52,873 bases of DNA, taken from contig PNAJ01000102.1 of assembly GCA_003170295.1 (NCBI GenBank), positions 1 through 52,873 of the forward strand, in the 5' to 3' direction. The position numbers were made by a program, and so were the translations under genes. The stretch comes from Bryobacterales bacterium (lineage in GTDB: Bacteria; Acidobacteriota; Terriglobia; Bryobacterales; Bryobacteraceae). The notes under the pieces are model-generated. The model did no database searches. It was not told where the DNA came from and was given only the letters and a program-made list of their open reading frames with translations. Positions 42,923 to 50,569 of this stretch are shown one piece after another (position 1 is the stretch's first letter; each line of letters starts with the position of its first letter).

Positions 42923-43745
42923 GGCTCCAGGTATAGAGTGAATGGAACAGCCGGTGGACTAAAAAAACCAGGATGAGGCAGAGTACGAACACCGCCCAGC
43001 CAGCGACCTCGTGCGGAGTCCCGGAATCGAGCGCGGGAACGGCCGCCGACACTGCAACGCGAATGGCGTTAGCCACAATTGCAATCGGAACCGCGGCTAG
43101 CAGCAGCACCCACCGCATCCAGACTTTCACTGGGGATTTGACATCGGCAAGATAGGCGAACACCACCGCGATAAACGCGAGCGACAACAGGTACCGCACA
43201 CCGCTGCAGGCCTCGACTACTGAAACCCGGTGCCCTGCAACGTCCAGAATCACGCCCTCCCGCACCACACGGAATCCGACCGCGGAAAGTACGCCCGTCG
43301 CTAACCGGCTCGCCAGCAGTTGCAGAGGCAAAGTGGTTTTGTTGTAGACGATCGCCAGCTTCGGCAACATGAACAACGATAGGGCGGCCGGAAACGCCCA
43401 TACCCTCAGGAATGCGAACCCTCCCAGACAAAGCACGGCGCCGGCAATCGAAATAAGGAATGCAACCGAACTCGCAAACAGCCCCAAGCCAAGTGAGGAA
43501 ATGGCGTGCATCGCCGCAGCGCCCGCGAGCAGCAGGAATCCCCACCAGCTTGGCGATACCGGAAGCGTCAACCAGCGTGCCCGCTCTCTCCACACGATCC
43601 AGGCGACCACCAGAGGCACCGCGAAGCCATGCGACATGTCTTCGTCGTTCCACCACTGATCGAACATGCCGCGCAGCGTCGACGCGTAACACACTATGAG
43701 GGCCAGCGCGGCCAAACCCGCAATCAAGACTCTCCTCGTCGGCAT
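42909..43745 (-). CDS. xrt: Exosortase (membrane cysteine transpeptidase)
   Basis: A 278-residue multi-pass protein with about eight membrane helices. The catalytic triad is visible: Cys180 in VEACSGVRYL, Arg229 in NAIRVAVSA and His245 in GTPHEVAGW. It should cut the PEP/PAP-CTERM signal and pass the protein to the cell surface. It lies 7 bp after the bacilliredoxin gene and overlaps epsI, so the three form one unit; the only CTERM protein in the window is the convergent neighbour. Confidence 0.94.
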   Translation of the reverse strand: MPTRRVLIAGLAALALIVCYASTLRGMFDQWWNDEDMSHGFAVPLVVAWIVWRERARWLTLPVSPSWWGFLLLAGAAAMHAISSLGLGLFASSVAFLISIAGAVLCLGGFAFLRVWAFPAALSLFMLPKLAIVYNKTTLPLQLLASRLATGVLSAVGFRVVREGVILDVAGHRVSVVEACSGVRYLLSLAFIAVVFAYLADVKSPVKVWMRWVLLLAAVPIAIVANAIRVAVSAAVPALDSGTPHEVAGWAVFVLCLILVFLVHRLFHSLYTWSHDRA

Positions 43746-43752
43746 CGGCTAT

Positions 43753-44187
43753 TTAAGCGCGCGGACTTGCGGGCACGCAGAACTTGTCGAACGCCTCGGT
43801 CAGCAGCGCCGCGATCTGACCCGCGTCGCGCCGTTCAATCTCATGCCGATGGATCATGTGGACCGGCTTGCCGTCCTGGAACAATGCGATTGAGGGTGAC
43901 GACGGCGGATAATCTTTAAGCAGCGCGCGCACATGCGCCACTGCCGCCTCGTCTCCACCGGCGAACACGGTCGCCGATTTCGTGGGCTTCACCGAATGCT
44001 GCAACGCCATCCCCACGGCTGGCCGGGCCCGTCCCGCCGCACATCCACAAATCGAGTTGACCACCATCATGACGGTGCCGCCCGATGCCAGCAGTCTGTC
44101 GACATCCTCCGGTGTCCGCGTCTCCTCCACGCCAAAACGCGTCAACTCGGTCCGCATGGGAGCAATGAAGTTTTCAGGGTATGCCAC
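43753..44187 (-). CDS. Bacilliredoxin (BrxA/BrxB, YphP/YqiW family)
   Basis: A 144-residue thioredoxin-fold protein with the family active site CGC in NSICGCAAGRARP, preceded by the conserved opening around EDVDRLLASGGTVMMVV. Family members remove bacillithiol from proteins or act as weak disulfide isomerases. It is the first gene of a unit with exosortase (7-bp gap) and epsI. A thiol-handling link to the exosortase catalytic Cys or EpsI Cys is possible but only inferred. Confidence 0.9.
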   Translation of the reverse strand: MAYPENFIAPMRTELTRFGVEETRTPEDVDRLLASGGTVMMVVNSICGCAAGRARPAVGMALQHSVKPTKSATVFAGGDEAAVAHVRALLKDYPPSSPSIALFQDGKPVHMIHRHEIERRDAGQIAALLTEAFDKFCVPASPRA

Positions 44188-44223
44188 GTCCTCATTCTAA
44201 CAGCTATGATCGATGTTGCCGTT

Positions 44224-45072
44224 ATGAAACACGCTCTGCTGTTATTCGCGCCGTTGCTCTATTGCGCTGCGCAGACCATTCCCGCGAATCTTCTTTCGGA
44301 AACAGGCGTTGCTTACGCCCAAGCCGACCCGCAGCAAGTGATGGATATCGTGCGACCTCGCGAGCCCGGCCGGCGGCCCGCCGTTCTCGCGATCCATGGC
44401 GGAGGATTTCGCGCGGGTTCGCGCAATGGATACCTGGCGACCTGCGTGACGCTCGCCCAGCATGGCTACGTCTGCGCCACTGCCGATTATCAATTAGCTC
44501 CAGCCGCGCCGTTCCCCGCTGCGGTTCACGACGTGAAGGCCGCCGTGCGTTATCTGCGAGCCAATGCGTCGCGCCTCGGAATCGACCCCGAAAAAATCGG
44601 CGTCATGGGAGGCTCGGCTGGAGGGCACCTCGCACTCTTTCTAGGCGTCACCGCCAACGTGCCGGAGTTTGAAGGCGATGGTCCGAATCGCGACCAGTCC
44701 TCGCGGGTCTCCGTGGTCGTCGATTTTTACGGCCCTTCAGATTTCACAAAATCCTACGGCCGAAGCGTTGACGCGGGCGAAGTGCTGCCGTTGTTCCTCG
44801 GTGGCGATGTCGCGCACGCTCGAGCCATGCATCTCCGCGCCAGTCCACTGAATTGGGTTACTCCCGACGCCGCTCCGACCCTCGCCATCCAGGGCACGAA
44901 GGACCGCTATGTGAACTATGAGCAGTCGGTCTGGATCGTCGATCGTCTCCTCGCCGCCGGCGTTGAAGCGGAACTGGAAAGCATCGAAGGAGCCGACCAC
45001 GGCTTCAAAGGCGCCGACGCCGAGCGCGCCAATAGGCGCATGATGGCCTTCTTCGACCGCTACCTGAAATAG
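44224..45072 (+). CDS. Alpha/beta-hydrolase, esterase/lipase (HSL/BD-FAE-like), exported
   Basis: A 282-residue secreted hydrolase. Signal peptide MKHALLLFAPLLYCAAQ. Oxyanion-hole motif HGGGF, nucleophile Ser in VMGGSAGGHLAL, acid in GTKDRYVNY and His in GADHGFKG complete the triad. It resembles carboxylesterases acting on short acyl or acetylated sugar substrates. ATG 44224 is chosen for the signal peptide; ATG 44206 is also in frame, and neither has a clear ribosome-binding site. Confidence 0.88.
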   Translation: MKHALLLFAPLLYCAAQTIPANLLSETGVAYAQADPQQVMDIVRPREPGRRPAVLAIHGGGFRAGSRNGYLATCVTLAQHGYVCATADYQLAPAAPFPAAVHDVKAAVRYLRANASRLGIDPEKIGVMGGSAGGHLALFLGVTANVPEFEGDGPNRDQSSRVSVVVDFYGPSDFTKSYGRSVDAGEVLPLFLGGDVAHARAMHLRASPLNWVTPDAAPTLAIQGTKDRYVNYEQSVWIVDRLLAAGVEAELESIEGADHGFKGADAERANRRMMAFFDRYLK

Positions 45073-45123
45073 CCGCGCTATTGAAAATCCTTACTTCCGC
45101 CGATAGAGGGAGGACGGATTCCC

Positions 45124-47148
45124 ATGCGCTGCCTTTACTGCGACAAGAAGCTGAGTTTGCTGAAGTTGACGCGGGGGGACAAGGTTTGTTCTCCAGAGCA
45201 CTTCGACGCGTATCAACTCCAGCTATCGAAAGCCGCTTATGAGCGTCTAGCTGGGCCGCCTGTTAAGAAAACCCCATCAGCGCCAGTCACGTTGGCTCCT
45301 CCCGAGGAAGAAAGACATATCCAGACAGAGGATCTTGCGGTACTGCCGCCGCCGGCGGCTCCGTCCCCACCCTACGCGCCCTTTTCGACGTCGGATCTCA
45401 TTCCGCATCCGCCGAATGCGATGCAGCTTGGCGCAGTCACGTCGGCCGCTCCCGAGGAAGAAAGACACATCCGGGCAGAGAAGCTTGCGGTACCGCTGGC
45501 GCTTCCGTCCCCACCCTACGCGCCCTTCTCGACGTCGGAACTCGTTCCGCATCCGCCGAATTCGATGCTCCTTACCGCGAGCGAGCTGGACGTTCCACGG
45601 CCGAAACTGGCGCTCCCAGTTCACGATGTGGAGTTCACCGGTAACCTTCTGAATCTGCACCTGCCATTGGGTCGTTCCGACACCGGCCCATTCAATTTGG
45701 AGCTGGCGCGTCAGCCCATCGCTCCAATGGATTTTCGCCCCGATCTCACCCGGCCGCCGCTCGCGCTCAAACCGGATTTCCCGGAGATCGAGGAACGGGC
45801 GAAGCTGGAGCCGGTCGAGACAGCCCCGCCTGCCTCGCCCCGTCTGCCCTACCTGCTCGCACCGTCGTTTGCCGAACGAACCACCCCGGCGATCTTCGTC
45901 GATGCCTCCAGCGCTGTGCCAACACTGTCTAGCCTAGCGCCGATTTTCGATCTGGATAAGTTGCTGCGCCCCGATTCTTCCGGCGCGATTCCGAAGCGGA
46001 CCGTCTTTGCCCAATCCACATCGCTTCAGGTGCGGGACTCCGCGTCACTTTCGATCCAAGGCGCTCCCGAACTCGCGTTCCCGCCCGACTTCATTCTTCC
46101 CGCCGCGAAAGGCCAGGCTCACCTGGAGCGATGGCACGTTTCCAGCCGGCTCATCGGCTTAACCAGCACTGCGGTTGAAACAAGCTGGCAGTCGATGCGC
46201 ACCCTCGATTTCGATCCCCCTAACCCAAGAGCGTTGCTGGTTCGCCCCGATGCGGCCCTGGTCCAAAGTCTCCGGCAGCTGCGGATTCCGTTGGCCCAGC
46301 TCCCCGTCTCGCTCACGATAAGCCCGATCTCCCCAAGCCTGAATTCGGCCCCCGAGCTTCCGCGCCCCGAAGAACCGCATCGCGCTTCGCCCGTCGCTCC
46401 GGCTGCCGGGACGCCTCAGCAACGGGCCCCGATGCTCCCCAGTTGCTTATTTGTGAGCGTTTTGGAAACGCGGCCGCTCCAGCGGGAGGTAATGTTCGTA
46501 CATCCACCCCCTTGCCCCACCGAGTTCTGCTTGCGCTCGACCCTGGCGGAATTTCCCGCAGGGGAGCTGTTTCCGGTGGCCCTTTGTCGCAACCAAGCCA
46601 CTCATTTTCCCTTACCCGAATCGATTGCGGAAGCGGCTGTGTTGCCGGCGTTCCAACTGCAACCGCTTTTCGATGCGCCGTCCTGTCTTAAAAAACGCCC
46701 GTTACGGGTGCCAGCGCCCACGCTACCGAGCCAGCTTCGTCTCACCATCGCGTGGCACGAAACCCACTCCGGCCTCCCTTCCGGCGCACTTCCCAAACCC
46801 ACTCTCGCTCCGCCGCCCCTGCGTTTTTCCGGGCCGGGCACTGCCAGGAAGTTAGAAATGGTTAGCAGCGTTGCATTGCCGGCGGCTCATGATCGTGTTT
46901 TTGCCCCAGCTCCCAGCGTCCTCTTCGCCGCGCTGGACGTGGCTTCCTCCGGATTCACAGCCTTGCCTCAAATTGTGGGCGACCCGGCTGGTAGCGTGAA
47001 GATCGGTCTCGGCGCTCCAGCCGCAACCTGGGAGCCACGCCAACCGGCCTCTCACGCCGCTCGGATTGCGAAGATCCTGCCCGTTCGCAAGAGTCCGGTG
47101 CTTCCGGTCGCCGGAAATTGGCCTCGATTAGGGGCGCTCCCGCGCTGA
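45124..47148 (+). CDS. Zinc-ribbon, proline-rich protein with internal duplication, unknown function
   Basis: A 674-residue protein without a signal peptide. Residues 1-30 hold a CxxC...C...H zinc-knuckle pattern (MRCLYCDKKLSLL, KVCSPEHFDAYQ). The rest is rich in Pro, Leu, Ala and Ser with almost no Gly-rich linkers. Residues ~57-100 and ~107-147 are a duplication: both have EEERHI, LAV, PSPPYAPFSTS, and HPPN. The remainder is disordered-looking with repeated ALPxPxL words. Start ATG has GGAGG-like GAGGACGGAT upstream. A TPR gene follows after 103 bp. No function is recognised; a scaffold is conceivable. Confidence 0.7.
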   Translation: MRCLYCDKKLSLLKLTRGDKVCSPEHFDAYQLQLSKAAYERLAGPPVKKTPSAPVTLAPPEEERHIQTEDLAVLPPPAAPSPPYAPFSTSDLIPHPPNAMQLGAVTSAAPEEERHIRAEKLAVPLALPSPPYAPFSTSELVPHPPNSMLLTASELDVPRPKLALPVHDVEFTGNLLNLHLPLGRSDTGPFNLELARQPIAPMDFRPDLTRPPLALKPDFPEIEERAKLEPVETAPPASPRLPYLLAPSFAERTTPAIFVDASSAVPTLSSLAPIFDLDKLLRPDSSGAIPKRTVFAQSTSLQVRDSASLSIQGAPELAFPPDFILPAAKGQAHLERWHVSSRLIGLTSTAVETSWQSMRTLDFDPPNPRALLVRPDAALVQSLRQLRIPLAQLPVSLTISPISPSLNSAPELPRPEEPHRASPVAPAAGTPQQRAPMLPSCLFVSVLETRPLQREVMFVHPPPCPTEFCLRSTLAEFPAGELFPVALCRNQATHFPLPESIAEAAVLPAFQLQPLFDAPSCLKKRPLRVPAPTLPSQLRLTIAWHETHSGLPSGALPKPTLAPPPLRFSGPGTARKLEMVSSVALPAAHDRVFAPAPSVLFAALDVASSGFTALPQIVGDPAGSVKIGLGAPAATWEPRQPASHAARIAKILPVRKSPVLPVAGNWPRLGALPR

Positions 47149-47227
47149 TTCAACTCATGAAGTTTTACAGACAGACTATGAAGGCCTTAGGACTCTATGC
47201 CGATGCTTAAGGAAGGACCCGTTAGGC

Positions 47228-47246
47228 TATAGTCCTAGGTCCTGGG
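47228..47246 (+). promoter_or_regulatory. Possible promoter and strong Shine-Dalgarno of the TPR gene
   Basis: TATAGT (47228-47233) is a good -10 candidate; no convincing -35 is seen. GGGGG at 47244-47248 stands a few bases before ATG 47252. The palindrome CCTAGG follows the -10. Confidence 0.35.
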
Positions 47247-47251
47247 GGAAT

Positions 47252-48880
47252 ATGCAAAAACCACAGTCCAAACCGGGCAGCGTGGCGACGGCGGAACCAG
47301 ATTTGTCCAACGGCGACAATGCGTTACGGTCTTTGGCTCTGGCTGTCTCACTGCATCTGAAGGGTGAGCAGGAAGAGGCGCTGAAAGAGCTGGATCGCGC
47401 CGAAGCGGTTGCCAGGGAAGACGATCTGCCGGAAATTCACGCCGCCCGCGGTCACATTCATTCCGAGCTTGGCCGTTTCGATGTTGCCGTCTCCAGCTTT
47501 TCGCGGCTCTCCGAACTCCTCCCAAACGACGCCCAGACGCGTTATCGGCTGGGTCTGTGCCTGCAACATCTGGGCCGCTACGCTGAGGCCCTGGAGAATT
47601 TCCGGTCGGCGATGTCCCTCGGCGACCGCGAGTTGAAAACCAAGCTCGCCGCCGGCGTGTGTCTGCTCCACATCAACGATGGAAAGTCGGCCATCGAGGC
47701 CTTCGACGCGGCGTTAGCCCAGGCCCCGGACTCCGAGGAAGCCCTTTTCGGAAAAGCCGTCGGATTGCAACTGCTATGGGAATTCGGTGAGGCCACTGCG
47801 ATCTATGAGCGCATTCTCACAGCCAATCCGGATTCGGAGGATTCGCTCGCTAACCTCATCAGCCTGGACCTTCAGCGGAAAGATTACACCGGTGTGCGGC
47901 GCTGGAGCGAACAGTTGCTCGCCCACCGGCCCGATTCTAACGCCGCCCTGGTCGGCCTCGCCGCGTCGTCTTTCGCCACCGAGGATTTTGAAGCGGCGGC
48001 CAAGAATACTTCCCGCCTGACGGAACTGGCGCCGAATATTTACGATCACTGGTTCAACTTGGGCGTTGCGCTCCAGCGGCTGGGACGCCTTCCCGAATCC
48101 GCGAGTGCCTATCAGAGGGCGGGCATCATCCGGCCCGACGCAATCTTTGCCCACATCAACCTCGGTGTCGTTCAGCGCGAGTTGGGCGACCTGGCGAGCG
48201 CCCGGTCCGCGTTCGAGCGCGCCATTGCGGCCGCACCGGACCGCGCCGATTTGAAATTGGAGCTCGCCTCCATCCTGGAACGCCAGGGCGCGCTCGAAGC
48301 TGCGGAATCCCTCTACGCCAACCTGGTCGCCACGAATCCAGATCTGGACGACGCCTCGTTCCGCCTGGGCTATGTGCGGCTCCAACGCGGCAATCCCGCC
48401 GCCAGCATTCCCGCGTTTGAGGCCTGTCTCAAGAAGCGTCCGGATTGGACCGAAGCGGAGATGAATCTTGGCCTCGCTCATACGCGCTGCGGACAGTACG
48501 ATCAGGCCGAAGCCGTGCTGACCAAGCTGCTCGAGCGAAATCCTAAATCCATTGACGCGTTGAATGGCTTGGCGATCGCCTCGCTCCAGCGCGCCGATCA
48601 CCCGAAAGCGCTGGCCTACCACGTGGCTCTGATCGATGCGGGCGAGAAGTCACCGGAGATTTATTACAACGCCGGACTTCTTTCGCAGCAACTCAATCAG
48701 ACCGAACAGGCAGCCGCTTTGTATCGCTCCGCACTCGATCTGCGGCCCGACTTTCCGGAAGCGCTCTCGAATCTCGGCCATGTGCTCCAAACGCTCGGCA
48801 AGGGCGACGAAGCTCGCACCTGCTGGGTCTCCGCACTGGAGAAAAAACCAGAGCTGGCCAGAGGATACTTCCTCCGCTAG
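47252..48880 (+). CDS. TPR-repeat protein, cytoplasmic
   Basis: A 542-residue protein made almost wholly of about 13 tetratricopeptide repeats (e.g. YAEALENFRSAMSLGDRELK, DLASARSAFERAIAAAPDRA, QAAALYRSALDLRPDFPEAL). There is no signal peptide, membrane helix or enzyme domain, so it should be a cytoplasmic binding scaffold. It lies behind the zinc-ribbon/proline-rich gene on the same strand, which makes that protein a possible partner. The hairpin array starts 10 bp after its stop. Confidence 0.88.
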   Translation: MQKPQSKPGSVATAEPDLSNGDNALRSLALAVSLHLKGEQEEALKELDRAEAVAREDDLPEIHAARGHIHSELGRFDVAVSSFSRLSELLPNDAQTRYRLGLCLQHLGRYAEALENFRSAMSLGDRELKTKLAAGVCLLHINDGKSAIEAFDAALAQAPDSEEALFGKAVGLQLLWEFGEATAIYERILTANPDSEDSLANLISLDLQRKDYTGVRRWSEQLLAHRPDSNAALVGLAASSFATEDFEAAAKNTSRLTELAPNIYDHWFNLGVALQRLGRLPESASAYQRAGIIRPDAIFAHINLGVVQRELGDLASARSAFERAIAAAPDRADLKLELASILERQGALEAAESLYANLVATNPDLDDASFRLGYVRLQRGNPAASIPAFEACLKKRPDWTEAEMNLGLAHTRCGQYDQAEAVLTKLLERNPKSIDALNGLAIASLQRADHPKALAYHVALIDAGEKSPEIYYNAGLLSQQLNQTEQAAALYRSALDLRPDFPEALSNLGHVLQTLGKGDEARTCWVSALEKKPELARGYFLR

Positions 48881-48890
48881 TCGCGTGTTT

Positions 48891-49049
48891 GGCGCGAGCT
48901 TCCTAGAAGCTTGCTGTTAGGTGGGCACGAGCTTCCTAGAAGCTTGCTGTTAGGTGGGCGCGAGCTTCCCTGGAAGCTTGCTGTTAGGTGGGCGCGAGCT
49001 TCCTAGAAGCTTGCTGTTGGGTGGGCGCGAGTTTCCCGGGAAGCCCGCC
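48891..49049. repeat. Tandem array of five 33-34-bp hairpin units
   Basis: Units begin at 48891, 48924, 48957, 48991 and 49024 (periods 33, 33, 34, 33). Each reads GGCGCGAGCTTC-CTA-GAAGCTTGC then TGTTAGGTG. The stem is 9 bp with a 3-base loop. Unit 3 gains a C-G pair, and unit 5 changes several stem bases while pairing is kept. The GGCGCGAGCTTC and AGCTTGC words match the first hairpin of the 46-bp element at 17307 and 28575. It separates two convergent genes. Confidence 0.92.
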
Positions 49050-49056
49050 TTGCCGG

Positions 49057-50061
49057 TCACTGCGCTACTTGCTGCCGCGAGAGTGCTTCAATTCGCTCGA
49101 CCAGCTCCGCGTTCGTTTCTCCCTCGAGATGTTCCACCAGGGAAATCGTCCTGCGAGTTTTAACCACCAAAAATTCTCCCGCGATTTCCACCGTGTGTGT
49201 GCCGTTCCCGAGCCAATTCCCAATCTGCCGCGCTCGCATCGATACATTCGCCTCCCCAGCGTCGAAAATGGTCATCAGCTGATCCTCCGACCAGCGAAAA
49301 ACCATATCGTACGGCCGGATCGTCGCCGCAAATTGGTCTCCCAACTCCTTCGTAATCTGTCCCGAACCCTCCTTTTGCCAGCGTTCCGGTATGAAGCCGT
49401 CCGCGGCCCACGCCACAACGACCACGCAGAATGGCTTCTCTTTCCTTATCTCCATTTCCAGGCGCCTCTCCGCGGCCGTCCGATTCAGGAGTCTGGTGTG
49501 CGGATCGATGAAAGTCGAAATCGTCGCCTGGGCGAGCCACGCCTCGATTTCTTCCCGGCGGAGACGGAACTGGTCGAGCGCCGCCAGCTTCTCCGCCTTA
49601 GCCCTGCGAGAATATGCGTTCAGACCCGCAGCATAGCGCTGGAACGCTGTCCGCAGGTCCGCCTCGCCGTCCACTTGCGCCGATGCGTCGATATGCTCCG
49701 CCAGATCCTCAAGAAACGCAGTTTGCAGGTCCGCCGCTACGCCCAGTGTTTCTTCCGTCCCTCGCAGATGATCGAGGAGCTGTGCGGCATGATGCGATCC
49801 CGCGTCGATCCATGCCCGCGCGGTGAACGCATACTCGATCAGATCAGCCTCCACCGCCTCGCGGCTCTTCTGAAGCGCCTGCGGAGTCACGCCGAAGCCG
49901 AGCCTCCGCGGCAATTTCAGCATACGATCGCGATACAGCGCGCCCACCGGAGGGCACACTTCCGCCATGCAGTTTCCAATGGCAACCACGACGCTTAAAT
50001 AACAAGCGAGCGCAGTTTGTTCGGTGGCATCTGGACTCGGCAACTCGGGTGTGGAAGGCAT
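49057..50061 (-). CDS. Degenerate GGDEF-domain protein
   Basis: A 334-residue cytoplasmic protein. The N-terminal ~180 residues are helical and of unknown type; a GGDEF-like domain starts near FIDPHTRLLNRTAAERRLE, the usual DxLTGLxNR region. At the catalytic position the chain reads RWSEDQLMTIF, where RxGGDEF is expected, so c-di-GMP synthesis is very unlikely; it may bind nucleotide or act as a regulator. Start ATG 50061 has GGGA upstream; the longer TTG start at 50100 is less likely. The shared 14-bp word is 49 bp upstream. Confidence 0.75.
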   Translation of the reverse strand: MPSTPELPSPDATEQTALACYLSVVVAIGNCMAEVCPPVGALYRDRMLKLPRRLGFGVTPQALQKSREAVEADLIEYAFTARAWIDAGSHHAAQLLDHLRGTEETLGVAADLQTAFLEDLAEHIDASAQVDGEADLRTAFQRYAAGLNAYSRRAKAEKLAALDQFRLRREEIEAWLAQATISTFIDPHTRLLNRTAAERRLEMEIRKEKPFCVVVVAWAADGFIPERWQKEGSGQITKELGDQFAATIRPYDMVFRWSEDQLMTIFDAGEANVSMRARQIGNWLGNGTHTVEIAGEFLVVKTRRTISLVEHLEGETNAELVERIEALSRQQVAQ

Positions 50062-50109
50062 ACTATCCCTGTACAAGTTATCGGCACTTGGCAGCCGCAA
50101 GAGGATAAG

Positions 50110-50123
50110 GTTGACACCTTAGC
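50110..50123 (-). promoter_or_regulatory. 14-bp conserved upstream word, copy 2
   Basis: GTTGACACCTTAGC identical to 40977-40990, 49 bp before the GGDEF-like gene start and in the same relation to it. On the plus strand it contains TTGACA, but no matching -10 is seen on that side. Confidence 0.4.
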
Positions 50124-50569
50124 GGAAGTCGGCTGAGTTCTGGGTATTCGAGGGTATCTGAAAGGCTTCTAAAAAGGATTTCGCACCGGTTCCGATTCCG
50201 ATGCCGGCAGATTCGGCCTCTGCCGCTCCACTCGCCACGTGACCTTGCCACCCTGTTCCCTCTCCGTGCGATTGATCCGCAATTTCGCGTTGGCGAGATA
50301 GTTCAAATGCACCCGATCGAACGCGAGCCCGGCCGATGCCATCAACTTCATCTAATCGCCATGGGCGGTTTCGTCCGGAGCCCCGTATAACCGGAATCCC
50401 AGGTGATATCAGGGGCACACCGCCAGTTGCTGCGCCCGCTGTAGCCCCAAGTGGCCGAGTCGGACTTCCGGGCGGCAGCGACATATTGGCCGCTCAGCGT
50501 GGCAGAGAAACGTAGCCCGTTGAGCGGCCACATGTGTGCAGCCTCAATTCCATCTTGGAGGAACTCCCT
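50124..50569 (-). pseudogene. Possible decayed gene between GGDEF protein and SBBP protein
   Basis: Two adjacent minus-strand frames (50348-50533 and 50169-50351) overlap by four bases and have the composition of beta-barrel or surface protein ends: LSGQYVAAARKSDSATWGYS, then HLNYLANAKLRINRTERE and KVTWRVERQRP. Neither has a normal start or a known family. The region may be a frameshifted remnant of an outer-membrane protein. Nothing else is visible in these 446 bp. Confidence 0.3.

Noticed and set aside
48891..49049. CRISPR array
   Set aside because: The units are contiguous 33-34-bp tandem copies with no unique spacers, and no cas genes are near.
48988..49998. 336-codon plus-strand frame over the hairpin array and GGDEF-like gene
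   Set aside because: It starts in the repeat and runs antisense to a gene with recognisable domain features.
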